Positions 37,666 through 49,412 of a stretch of 64,000 bases of DNA are shown piece after piece (within the stretch, counting starts at the first letter, position 1; the number at the start of each line of letters is the position of its first letter). Source of the stretch: Ophthalmolycus amberensis (taxonomy: Eukaryota; Chordata; Actinopteri; Perciformes; Zoarcidae); assembly GCA_024529925.1 (NCBI GenBank), contig JAFEUB010001108.1, positions 1-64,000 of the forward strand, written 5' to 3'. Made by a program: the position numbers and the translations under genes. The notes under the pieces are model-generated. The model saw nothing but the letters and a program-made list of their open reading frames with translations, did not search any database and was not told the origin of the DNA.

Positions 37666-40600
37666 CAGGGCTGCCAAGTTTCAGAAAATTATAAGAGTGA
37701 CACTTTAGTGTCGTGACGCGTTTTGGCCGCCGCCGCCACCGGCGGCGAAATTTTTTTTGCCTTTTTGATATGGCCTGTTTGGCGTCGATTTATACCTTAA
37801 GAGTTGTCCTCACCTCCATGCCAGCGGCTCTCCCTGCACTGTGGCCTCCTAATGCTAGTCTTAATTAACCAGAAATTAGAAATGAAAAATGTAACAAAAA
37901 TTTTGGCAAAAGACATTTAATTTCAACCAACTCCATCATTTAACTGGGGACATGTTTCGTGTTGTAAGTGTTTGTCGCAGATTTTGATGCCTTGATGACA
38001 GAGGCAGGGGGCTCCCACTTGAAACAGTGTGGCTCAAGGCTCTCCATCTTCACCGTCATGATGGACGATAGAGTTCCCTCAAGAGCCAAACTGTTTCGTG
38101 TTTTGGTTTTGTTGAGTCCAACCGCAGAGAAAACCCGTTCTGCGTCAGCATTTGAATGTGGCATGACCAAGACCAACTTGGCAATTTGAGACAGCCTGCC
38201 AAATCTGCTCATACCGGTCACCTTTGAAAAATGTACATAGGAAGCCTAATTACTCTCAAGTATTTTTGTGTAGTATTAAGTTGATTATATCAATGGGTAT
38301 TCCCATGAGTAGAGAATAATTTTTACCTTATTCTTGATTGATGCCATGTTCCCCCAAAAGCTCTCAAAGTCAAACATTGGGTTTTCGGGCATGGCAATGT
38401 CCATGGACTGGTAGTCCAGAAACTCCTCATTAAGATGGTCACGCTCCTCAGGTCCAGTGTATGGGAGAAGTTCAGGAAACCTAAAAAGAACACAATGTGC
38501 ACTGATCTGGTAAAGTAGTGTAACTGAAACAGGGGTTGTTTTTCAGATGTGGTCATCAAACAAGGACATTTGACAACAGCCTTGTCTTAACTCCCCGAGT
38601 CTAAATCCCCCTCTGGGGATTTAAAAAACTGTTCCAAACACACATCTGAATCTCTGTGAGTTTTTTAAAAGAATGTATCGATGGCACTTTGTAAAAATAA
38701 TAAAAGAAAATCCTAGGATTTTCACACCTCTTGCCTGTAGAAGCCCATTCATGAAGCCCATTCATATTTGCATTTGAAAGAGCCACTCGCTTCATTTAGT
38801 CTGACTTTTTTCCAATTTGTAGTAAAACTACATAACATTTTTTAATGTTCTTCTTACTTTTATGTAGCCAGCACTTTTGTTTTCAAGGTTCAAACTTCAA
38901 AAGTCTTAGGTAGATATACAGTATAGTGTTTTTTTTACCTTTAAAATAGTTTTTAAATAGTTGTGTTTACACTGTAATATAATAAAAAGTATTTTCATTA
39001 CATCCACTTTACTCTCATATCATATTGAGATAACTTGTGTCAGGATTTGGCACTTTAGATAAAATGTACTTTACTGGACACCCCAACTAACCTGTCGACA
39101 AAGTAGAAGGCATCTTCCACTCCACACTCTGCTCTCTGCTGGACATCCAGAAACATGGCATGTTTGATAAGAGGTTCCTTTAAGGGGAGTTTCTTTATGG
39201 CATACTCCACAGCCCTTTCCAGAAACGCCACTGCTGCCTTCTGGAACCTCTGCACTTGCTGCGGTGATATGTCTCCTGCTTCAAGGAGCCTGTTGAGTGT
39301 AGCTCGAGTAGTGAAGCCAATTACCAACTTTTCTCCTACAAGAGACATAAATCAACAACTTCAGAGGTCATTAACGATGCTGTATGCACCAACATGTCAG
39401 TATGAGACGGGAATAAGACTGTGTTGAGGTGACCGCCATCAAACACCACAAATAGCTAACTTGAAAGCACCCCTTTAAGTATCTTCATCATATCAGTGAT
39501 TGATTGAATAGTTTAATAGACAGAAATGCATACAGCATAGTCAGTCACACATTTGGGCTAAACTAAAAAGTCCTGGGGACTTGTTTCCATTGTGGTCCCA
39601 TGTGTGTGACGAGATGACTGCTGCCCTCTAACAAACAGTGTGTTGAGTGAGATCAGAGTGTAGATAGTGCATGTGCATATTCTGATGTAAATATTACTAA
39701 TTACCTGGCAGTTGGTTGGATGGCTCCTTAAAGCAGATTTCATGCAGTTCCAGATGCTGCAATGCTGAAGGCTTGAGAAACTTCGAGAGCAGCTTGCGGA
39801 TGAAACCCCTCATCTAAAAAATTCAGAAAAGATGTACAAATGTACATTTATTTTGTGCTAATAAAAAAGGAACAAAGATAGTACATCATACTTGCAAACT
39901 GTATCCCAACCTTCCCAATTTACCTCATCATGTAGAAGAAAGATGGAAGACTTCTCTCTCTGGAGGAGGAGGTTGAAGGTGGAGAAGACTGGAAATGTTG
40001 CTTGATAAAAGAGCAGATACACCTCTGTGATCGAGTCAGAGAATGCCCCCACAAGCCTCCTGAACCTTGGCTGTTTGTCATCTGTGGGAAAAAGAGAGAG
40101 AGAAAAAATGTTTGTGCATAATAATACATTTTATTTGTATTGCACTTTACATTATAGCAATCTTACATTTACTTTTCAGTCTGTTCTAATAACCATGCAT
40201 TTGGATCATTAAAATGTGATGCCTACTTAATGACTTAAAGTAGCTGGCCAGTGGCTCATACTGGTCTTAAGCACACATGATTCAACTCACCTCCAAAAAG
40301 GCCTGGCCAGCCTGTTTGGCAGTATTGTGGATGATGTGGCAAGGGCACCCATGGATGTAGATGCTGGCATGTTCTTGAAGAATTCTGGATGCGATGGAAT
40401 TCCTTGCTCCTGTATTGACAGGAGCATTATCAACAGACAGACTGACACAGTTTCTCCATGGTATGGCGTTTTTCTTCAAGGCCTCATCCATCTTCTTGTA
40501 GATCACTTCAGCCGTGCCGCAGTTTGGCCCGCTGGTGGGGCACATATCCAGGAACCTGTGGACAACTTTGTTGAGATCACTGTCATATACCCGCACAGTG

Positions 40601-42506
40601 AGCGGGTTCATCTTCTCACGTCCTGTAATGATAGGTACATATACGTCAGGTTAAAGTCATGTTGATTTGTTTTTTATCATCCTGTTTACATTGTAGTGTA
40701 TGTTGTGGGAAATTTAATGACCTGTATCATTTGATCCATCTGTGATCAATGTGAAAGGATTGGTCCTCATCTTCATGACCAGTTTGTTTCTAAAGTGAGG
40801 AGCCACTGCTTCATTTATTATGCAGGACATTTTTGTGCGTGTAGCCTTGAAGTTTTTTGCAGTAGGGGAATCTCTGAAACACTCTTTCAATAAGGGGCTG
40901 AAGTGATCTGCTACGGCAAAAGGCACATTGTGTTCTACCATGGACACCGCTACCTTGACCTCAGCTCTCCTTGTCTGCAACATAAAGGAGGTAATTAAAA
41001 GGCAAACCATGTAAAAACATTAATAAATAAAACATTAGTGTTTTTTGATTGAATGATTGTCTTAGCAGCAGACTCAAGGTCCATGAACATGAACTATGAT
41101 TAGATTAGACAAGGCATTTGTTTCATTTACTATGTATTTATGCTGATATAAGCTACAAGTGCAATTCAGTGTTCATAACACTGCTAGTAGCTGAACAGCA
41201 TGTACCTTGATTTCCTGAGCAGTCATGCCACCAACAGTGGCTGGGGTATAATAAGGCTCAATGCTGGCTGTTGACTGGACCGCCTGTTCTTTTGTTCGAT
41301 GCGATTTGCCTTTTATGTGTCTTTTGATATCAGCCTTTCCTTGGTGGGCACAGCTGTTCTCTAATCGGCATATGGAGCACCAGAAGTAGGAGGGGGTTGT
41401 GCCTATGGTTATGAAGGGCCATTCTGCTGTCCACTCCCTTTTAAAAGTGCACCTGTAGATGGCTGCTCCACTCTTGGACTTCTGCTTCTTCCCTGTATCT
41501 ACCCTCATCTCCACTGTTTTCTCTGCTGGCTCTTCTGTCTCATCCTCTGTCTCCATTTCTTCTACATCTTCGGCCTCACTGTCCTCAATCTCTTTTAATC
41601 TCTCTTGATCTTCTGTCTCTTCTGTGCCCTCTGCACTCTCATTTTCAGGGGGGGCTGTCACTGGCACTGCCCAGAATGACAGCAGATCTCTCTGTGGTCT
41701 CTTCCTCTTACCTAGCATCTTTTCAAAAACTAAAGATAGCTAACATGTTACTATTTAATTGAATACCGTTTCAACTTTAACAATGGTTCTCAAAGTGGAT
41801 TCCAGGGACTCTGGAAACATGGTGCTTTTCTAAGCGGGTAAAAGGTTGACGTTGACGTTTTTCTATACAATTGTGACGTGAACGAGCCATGGAGGCGCTT
41901 CGTCGCTTCTAACTTCATCTCTTTTGGAAACTTTAGCTAAGCTAGTGCTCGCTAAGTGGTGCCAAGCTAGCTAGCTAGGTCCTGTCAAATAGTCTTAAGC
42001 GAACAACACAGTTTAATATGAAAAAACGGTGGAGTGTTCCTTTAAAACTGTACATATTAAGTTAGGAAACTCAATGAGAAACAGCAGTCAACAGTGAATA
42101 CAATTGTTTTTTTTTACCTACCATCCGTCTTCCAGCAAGCAGTAGCGACGTCGATCTGGTTTTCAAACTGTTGGCAGCGCGCGAGTGTAAGAGAGCTAGA
42201 GAGACGCCAAGATCCGCCTTACGTTGCTTCTGATTGGTTTACATTGCGTGGTGCCTTCCCGTGGTTGGTTAGATTTAGGCACGAAGGACTGATGGATTGG
42301 TCTGGGAGTGGTTATATCGGTCAGTCAATCAGAGTTACTCGAACTACGGCAAGGCGAGGACCAAAGTTTATTATCATGTAAAAAAAAAAATAGAGAGTAT
42401 TGAATGGGGAAATATAAGCGTGAGAAATGTCAAGTGTGGCGTGTGGTGTGAGAATGGGTCAAATTGCGTGACTGTCACGCTCAAAGCGTGAGACTTGGCA
42501 GCCCTG
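37666..42506 (-). mobile_element. complete hAT-superfamily DNA transposon, 4841 bp, apparently intact
   Basis: The left end begins CAGGGCTGCCAAGTTTCA; the right end on the opposite strand reads CAGGGCTGCCAAGTCTCA, a terminal inverted repeat of about 18 bp with one mismatch. An identical 8-bp duplication flanks the element. The only gene runs on the minus strand with its start at 41718 and stop at 37940. About 790 bp to the right of the start holds the presumed promoter and 5' leader; about 270 bp to the left of the stop holds the 3' end. Three short hairpins lie near the ends: 37699-37712, 37731-37747 and 42475-42491. In hAT elements, subterminal repeats are known transposase-binding sites; that role here is inference. 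Intact duplication, ends and frame suggest a young copy. Confidence 0.95.
37940..41718 (-). CDS. hAT transposase, nine exons, 692 codons, uninterrupted
   Basis: The enzyme catalyses cut-and-paste DNA transposition by the hAT DDE mechanism. Minus-strand exons in order are 41718-41206, 40974-40722, 40622-40291, 40260-40227, 40081-39924, 39813-39705, 39335-39092, 38480-38327 and 38221-37940. All introns are GT-AG and phases agree at every junction, giving 2079 nt including the stop. Residues 22-70 are strongly acidic. A BED-like zinc finger uses C114, C117, H134 and H140 (C-x2-C-x16-H-x5-H). Candidate catalytic residues are D250 (ITDGSND), D320 (VDNAPVNTG) and E627 (NADAERVFS). C348-P-C-H351 fits the hAT C-x2-H motif, and W590 may be the insertion-domain tryptophan. 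The C-terminal block PHSNADAERVFSAVG...KTRNSL is the hAT dimerisation region. Homology to particular named hAT families was not determined. The exon model is from reading splice signals; a transcript has not been seen. Confidence 0.88.
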
Positions 42507-42514
42507 CCTATCGG
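42507..42514. repeat. 8-bp target-site duplication, right copy
   Basis: CCTATCGG immediately after GGCAGCCCTG, the right hAT end; it is identical to 37658-37665. Confidence 0.97.
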
Positions 42515-44179
42515 CGTTATTATTAGAAGCGCAAAGCGACTGACAGAGTTTAAACGCGTCTGATGGGCGGCACAGAGTCGTATCCAATGTGACGTCAAAG
42601 GTACACATTGAGTTAACTTTGCTATAGTTTTGTTACGTAACTTTTGCAGTTCACTTCCGCCAGTCGCCAGTGGTGTAATATTCACCACTGAATACTACTG
42701 TTGTGATTCAAGGACAGTGTTATGCAAGTCTTCCCTGATTACACCTCCAGTACAAGTACACAAGCTAACAAGGCTAGCAAAAAGTAGCCTAGTGACGGTG
42801 TTTTGCCGACTCATGTGACCCTTGCCTCGACAGTTTGCCCGGTCAGACAAAATTTATTCAATTCTTACCTCGTAACCTTCATAAACAGTTCAGTTTAAGC
42901 TTTGAACTCCAGATTTGTGACGTTTCTTTCTTTGTTTCCTTGTCGAGATTTTAACTGAAGCGATAGTAGAAGAAATAGGTAAAGAAAATAGGTAAATACT
43001 ACTGTGGATGACATAAGAGACCGACTGTACTTGAGGGTGTCATGACATAAAGTTTGAAACTTCTCATGTACTTGTTTTTTTTTTTTTTACCAAGGAGGGG
43101 AAATATACTAGTGGAGCGCCGTTAATGACTGTTCCACCAAAGTTGGAGCAATCAAAGGAGAATGTGTCCCCGACCTGTAGCCTTGTCTGACCCACTTCAG
43201 CTCTGCGCTGCACATTCGCTCTCCTAATTGCCCACCTGTGGCCATCCTAATTGGCTTAGTACACTGGTTTTAATCAGGGAGAGTACCACGATTCAGACCC
43301 CAAGACTGCCTCCACAAAGCAAAGACACGGCGCGTGTGAGGAAAGGTGGCAAGAGAGAACGAGGGACTTACCGCACCAGCAGCGTTAGAAATGACTGCAG
43401 TAAATGAAAACAAAGTGCCATTTTGAGCCGCCTCACACACAAGCGAGTACTTAATGATGCGCATTAAATCAGAGATTTATTAAAGAATCTGTAGAAGGCC
43501 ATTAGCAACGCCTTTGATTTATTCATCTGGGACTGAAGCGGCACAATAAATATGGAAATAACTCCTGGCCTTTTCAGACCACAGCTCTGGGGAACACCCG
43601 ACCAGAATGAGAATTTGGATCCGATATTGGTCTCGATATCTTATTTGGAGATGAGCTCGAGATGGCTAGTTAGAGGTCTGTGTGCGTGCAGACGTAATCA
43701 CTGATGGCAGAGGACTGTGATAAATTCGCTCTGCTTCAATCCAGTCTGCAAACATCCGGAAGTCTTTGCAAAACCACACAAAAACGTGAACTCGTAATGC
43801 AAATTGAATCACACATTAATTTGCCTCATGATGCTAGATTTACCTCTGCGTCTCTGCCCAGTGAGCAAATGAAAGAAATGCATTCATTTGTTTGGATGTA
43901 TAAAGTCACGGTCAAGTGGAAACGAGATGTTCTGACCCTCCAACCAAACCAGCTGTCAGTATTTTCCCATCTATAGCTAAACTATTTCCATCATAGATGA
44001 CTGCAATTCGAATATCCCACATTCGTCTCGTTCAACGAGTTATATTTAAAACTCTTCTCAGTATCTTAGATTAGCTGCTCTCATCTCACCATTGATCTAG
44101 AGTGCCAAAGGTGAGCCGGAACATGTATAAGTAATCTTTTAGTCCCTATGCCATACATGCGTTAAACACAGAATGACTG

Positions 44180-44380
44180 CAACAGGGAACAATTTTGTAT
44201 ATTTATATTTATTTACATTTTAAAAGATGTCCTCCTTATACCTGCCCATTTGCACTATTTTATAGTACATAGTTTATATTAGTGTGTTTTTAATGGTGTG
44301 TTGTGTTATATGTATTGTATGTACCTTTTCTGTGCTTGGAGAAGCCTCAAACTAATAAAGTCAATCTAATCTAAATTAAG
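44180..44380 (+). repeat. possible 3' tail of a degraded LINE
   Basis: The sequence runs TTTGCACTATTTTATAGTACATAG, TGTACCTTTTCTGTGCTTGGAGAAGCC and ends AATAAAGTCAATCTAATCTAA. This is the style of fish retrotransposon 3' ends ('gcttggagaa...aataaagt...'). No reverse-transcriptase frame is left upstream. Confidence 0.35.
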
Positions 44381-47097
44381 AGATTTATCATCTGGCAGCT
44401 TTTATTGTTAGAAACCAAAATCAATAATTTAGTCTGTGCTTTTACATCCAGGGTTAATTAAAGGTTGGGAGCTTCTGCCCAAGCTAATTTAACTCAGCTC
44501 CGTGTATGTTTGTACTGTATGTACAGTATATGCATGCATATACTATGCATATACTATATTCATTTTTTCTATTATGTACGATTTTCAATTTCTTCAAAGA
44601 TGTTCGCATGATGAGGTGTTAAAATTAACTCTTTTGTTTTACCCACTTTGCATTAGCCTGCTTCACTTTTTCTACTTTTGTTACTGATTAACTACATTTC
44701 CCATAATTTCTTTCCAACAACCCCCCAGATAAAAAGTGATACATGTTTGCAAGAAGATTAACTTTCCAGCCCCGTAAAGGAACGTGTCTTTTGATTGAAT
44801 TGCATTCTGGCAAATGGTATCTCTGCCTCTTAGACAATGGATTTTTAATGTGAAATGGGGAGTCTACTCAAATAGACAGACACCATATCTTGACAATTAC
44901 TGAAATATTTTTTGGTTGTCACAATCATCAAAGTATTCAACGTTAACCCTATATTTTAAAGCTGCGCGATTTGTTTTTTTTGTAGCTATTAAATGCAGTT
45001 CCCCTCGGTTTTATGGAGCAACTTAGCTTCTTTCAGCTCATTGTTTTGGCTTTATAGCCCACAATTAGTTTACCACTCTCATCTACCTTGTTTCCAGCCA
45101 CAGTATTCAGCAAAAAAGGCTGATAATATGCAAACATATTTTCACATCTGAAGGGTTTATTCTGACCGAGCTGGTGACTGTCAAAAAAAAAAGTGTAGTA
45201 GTGAAGTAGCAGGACGATTTGGGTTCGGGTTGAACTTTGGATGAAGTGTGTTTGCTGAAGAGTTCAGGTGTATGGTTGTATTTTTGTGTAATATAAGTGA
45301 ATTATATGTGAATTTTTTCTTGTCTGCCACTGTGTAAGTTTATTTCATTTAAATTGAGTAATTGTGTAGATAAGGTAGAAGAGGAAAATAAAACTATTTG
45401 TGGGCTTATTACTTTCGTTACTTGTGAAGTTTTACGAGGAATGCTGATGAAAAAGATAATTTTCTTCTCCCCCAGATGTCAGTTAGAATGGAGGCAATAT
45501 CAGACTGAAGATGGAAACTGAGTTGACAATTCTGATAACAGGCAAGAACTGAACATTCACTGAAACTGAAAGGAATATCCAGTGACATTGTATTTGACTC
45601 AAATTGCCAATGTCGTACTGAGAGTTGAATGGTTTCCAAATGGACGCCACTTCCTGTCTTTTGGATGTGTAAATAGCCAACACGTTTACCAACAACCACC
45701 CACTAGAAAATATCACATTTGGTGTTTATGAACAACTCAAATGTAATTCCAGAAAACCTTTGGTCTGCTTTGATCATTTAAGGAGCTCTAAGTTCCCCAG
45801 AACCTTATCCTCGGCACCATCGTGAAAAATGTCTTTTCCGGTTCACTCTTTATGGAGCAATACATCACTGTGACAGATCTCATCACTGAACCGGGCCAGG
45901 GCAACTGCTTCCTTTGTTTCTACCAAACTAGACGACTGCCTGCCACTGAATGTGAACTGCTGCACTTTGGTATCGATCGGGAGTCCGGTGTTACACTATA
46001 ACAGCCGGTTCTAGTCCTTATAATCCTGTTGCCCTCAATGTACGGTCGATAAATGGTGCAGCAACACACTTTACTGTGTACTGTGTAGGTTCAACATTTG
46101 AGCTGCATCGAACAGATACACAAAGATGAAGGATTCTTTACATAGATTACACTTAAAGTTAAAGGGAAGTTCCAGCAATTTTACAGATAGATATCTGTTT
46201 TCTTAGCATGGGCAGCACCACTCTATACAAAAACAGCAGTGTAATGTCTTTAGTGGCTTTGGTAACCCTGATGATGTCATCAGGTGTCGCCTACAACCGA
46301 CTGCTTTAAACTACAAACATGGGGGTCTAGAGTTTGAACGACCAGGCAGGGTGGTTCCAACAAAAATAAGATTTTCGTGACATTATGTAAAATGCAGTGC
46401 CCAGCATTGTTGAGGCTTGAGGCTTGAGCCCTCAGGGTCAAAGGTCAATGTCTCGGCCTCAGCTGCCATTCTTTTTATATGCAACACTGAAAGGCAAATC
46501 CATTCACAACAAATAAGAAAAAGGCGTACAAGTCCCCCAACTGTATGGAAGTGTACTACTAAATTGCTGAAGTACCTCTTTATCATTATGTGTGGACTTC
46601 CAGGTGCTTCTATTTCCCCGATATACCGTATATCATTAGCACTCATCTGATTTTGACTAAGAACATGAGCCACTGTCTGATCAATGTGTGACCTCTCTAT
46701 AGTTTATCTTGGCTGACGAACACACTCACTGATGGCTTTCCAAGTGTCGCTCTTCAAGCGGTCTTTCACGAAGGCGCTGAAGAATTGTCCTTTGAATCTT
46801 CTTACTCCTCGTGCTGCACACGGCATCCCCGAGCCTGTTGGACTGTGCAGAGTACGTCTTTATGTTCGTCTTTCACAGCTGTCCACCGTCTATACTTCTG
46901 TCCCAAGGGGGCCGAGTAATACTGCATATGGACGTTCCCTACAGTCATTTGCATTACGTGTGTGGGGACGTGTCTCATGTTTGCCGTCGCCTGCAGACGA
47001 TCTCTTCTGAGCCTTGTGCTTCTCCGTCTTTCCATATGCCTCTGAATTCTTTCAAACACATGCAAACTGTACATGCACACTCCACCACAAAGCCCAT

Positions 47098-47102
<5 letters not shown>

Positions 47103-47151
<49 letters not shown>

Positions 47152-47178
47152 CCACACACACACACACACACACACACC
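47103..47178. repeat. (CA)n microsatellite with a CCC interruption
   Basis: About 76 bp of CA dinucleotides beside the 3' tail of the L2 copy. It generates spurious THTHTH open frames. Confidence 0.95.
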
Positions 47179-47222
47179 AGCTTTCTCCTTTTTCCCCCTC
47201 GCCTCTAAGGAAATCTAAATAC

Positions 47223-48303
47223 GTAATAAGATAAGATAATCCTTTATTAGTCCCTCAGTGGGGAAATTACAGGATTACAGCAGCATTGCTCACAAGTAAA
47301 TAAAATAAAAGATAAAAATCAAGTAATATAATAAACTAAACAGCAAACAGTAAAACAGTAATAAAATAAGACGGTAAAGAAGAGTATTAAATATACCAGT
47401 ATATACAGAATATATATACAAAATATACAGACGGATCAGGTAAATACTTAAACGTATTGGATATTGCACGGATTAGATAAGATATTGCACCAGGTGAATG
47501 AATTAAAGTGTTCAGAGTGTTCAAAGTGTTCGTGTTCAAGTGTTAGTGGTCTACCGAGAGCAGTTTGTTGTGCAGCCTGTCAGCAGCGGGGAGAAAGGAC
47601 TTGCGGTACCTCTCCCTCAGACACCGGGGGTGAATCAGCCGGTGACTGAAGGAGCTGTGCAGAGCTGCCAGAGTGTCCTGCATGGGGTGGGAGGCGTGGC
47701 TCATCAGGGATGAGAGCTTCGCCATCATCCTCCTGTCTCCCACCACCTCCACAGTATCCAGTGGACACCCCAGCACGCTGCTGGCCTTCCTCACCAGTTT
47801 GTCCAGTCTCCTCCTGTCAGCTGCCGCGATGCTGCTGCTCCAGAAGACCACTCCATAGAAGATGGCTGATGCCACCACGGAGTCGAAGAAGGTCTTCAGG
47901 AGTGCTCCCTGCACCCCAAAAGACCTCAGTCTCCTCAGCAGAAAGAGTCTGCTCTGTCCTTTTTTATAAAGAGCGTGAGCGTGGTCAGTCCAGTCCAGTT
48001 TATTGTTCAAGTGAACACCCAGGTACTTATACGACTTCACGACCTCAATGTCCAGTCCCTGGATGCTCACCGGTGTCGGAGGAGGGCGTTTACCCACCAC
48101 CAGCTCCTTGGTCTTGCTGGAGTTGATGTGGAGGCGGTTCCGCTGGCACCATCCTAAAAAGTCCTGGTTTAGTTCCCTGTATTCTCTGTCATCATCGGCG
48201 GAGATGAGGCCGACGATTGCAGAGTCGTCAGAGAACTTTTGCAGGTGGCAGTTGGCAGAGTTATGTTTGAAGTCCGAGGTGTAAATGGAGAAGAGGAATG
48301 GAG
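47223..48303 (-). mobile_element. L2-clade LINE, 5'-truncated copy
   Basis: On the minus strand a reverse-transcriptase C-terminal frame (48301-47543) is followed by a 3' UTR and a short terminal repeat of GATAA/TTATC units (47223-47240), preceded by GGGGACTAATAAAGGATTATC-like sequence. L2/CR1-type LINEs typically end in short tandem repeats and are often 5' truncated. The homology starts abruptly near 48303. A target-site duplication was not identified. Confidence 0.8.
47543..48301 (-). pseudogene. L2-type LINE ORF2, C-terminal part of reverse transcriptase
   Basis: About 252 codons remain open from PFLFSIYTSDF to the terminal LLSVDH and stop. FSDDSAIVGL corresponds to the FADD palm motif holding two catalytic aspartates, with one substitution (A to S). 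SYKYLGVHLNNKLDW matches the thumb-side 'YLG' block, and the end (RERYRKSFLPAADRL) matches the conserved tail of L2/CR1 LINEs ('RxRN/KSFxPxAxxLxN'). The endonuclease and N-terminal fingers are missing, so it cannot be autonomous. The nearest ATG (48349) is in flanking DNA. The frame has no stop inside, suggesting moderate age. Confidence 0.82.
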
Positions 48304-49319
48304 CCAGAATCATTCTGTGTGTAATAATGCCAGTAATGCCAATCCACACCGGAGCATCCTGCGGGATCGCTGCCTCGCACGTACATCAAAGCCAAAATAG
48401 AGCGATTGGCATCCAGGCAGGCTGCTGTGTTTGTCTATATATGCGTCCGTTACATACAGTAGTGTGGAACCAGAGCATCCCACAGGGCATAAGCCTAACT
48501 CTGCAATAATCAGATGCATCCTGCATTATTAGGGGCTTCTTGATTTTTGGGAGGATCAAGATACATGTTGTACTTTGATCATGAGGCGCCAGTGCACAAG
48601 GAGAAACATGAATGTTTCTTTTAATGGCAAACGTGTTATTTACCTGTGGAAGTACACAGGGAAAGAGACAGAAGTTATTATTTTGCACAACATTTAGCTG
48701 ATGTATTTGTACCCTATAGCCACACATATCTACAAATGCGCACCAAAGGTTCCCCAAATGTACACAAACACACACCAACTATATATATAATAACTGATAA
48801 CTGTCCCCTGTTTCAGATATCATTGCTGAGGCAAATTGCAATGTCAAAAACAAACAGTCCACCTGCAATTTTAAAAAGACTGAGGGAGGGGATGTGGGCA
48901 CACAGAGCTAGATAGCGGATACAATGTACCTGCATTGCACTGTGAATGCATGTTTACATATGCAAGCACCACATGGCTATCCAAAGCCACCACTTTCCTG
49001 GAATGGGAAAGGATCCATATATGTGTGTGCATGTGCAAGTCTGTGACGAGCCATATCTATCTGTACCGAGCCATATCTATCTGTACCCCGCCCCCCAACA
49101 CACACACACACACACTTTGACAATAAGGCCAGAGGGAAAATTCCAGAAAAAGTTTGCAATCTTTTCAAGCGAGTGATGCACCACAGGAATGATTTCACAG
49201 CGACACAATGCACATAATGACTTGTGAAGACCTAAATCACTGTCAGTTATTTCTTTTGTGTTTCTGTTCATTCACTGGTTTTTATTTTATTATAGTTTAT
49301 TTTTTTAAACTATGTTTTT

Positions 49320-49412
49320 ACTATGTACTGGCTCTGTGGCACTCTGAGATTTTTTTAAAATGAAAAGTGCGTTACAAATAAAATGCATTATTATTATTAT
49401 TATTATTATTAT
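49320..49412 (+). repeat. 3' tail of a SINE/LINE-like retroelement with (ATT)n
   Basis: GGCTCTGTGGCACTCTGAGA, AAAATGAAAAGTGCGTTACAAATAAAATGCATT and then eight or more ATT units. This resembles the familiar fish retroelement end 'tgaaaagcgctatataaataaaatgtattattatt'. No body of the element was recognised upstream. Confidence 0.5.

Larger units (their letters stand above)
42515..47222. other. intergenic sequence without recognised genes
   Basis: No exon was supported. It contains a possible LINE-like 3' tail (about 44180-44380), a poly-T run near 43075-43089, a partially recognisable dispersed repeat at about 46150-46330 (AAGTTCCAGCAATTTTACAG) and a CA microsatellite at its right end. The segment 46730-47030 looks unique and could be conserved non-coding DNA; this cannot be judged here. 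Confidence 0.5.

Noticed and set aside
37940..38221. Reading the last hAT exon as a host gene domesticated from a transposase.
   Set aside because: Intact terminal repeats, the 8-bp duplication and the complete transposase show a mobile element, not a domesticated gene.
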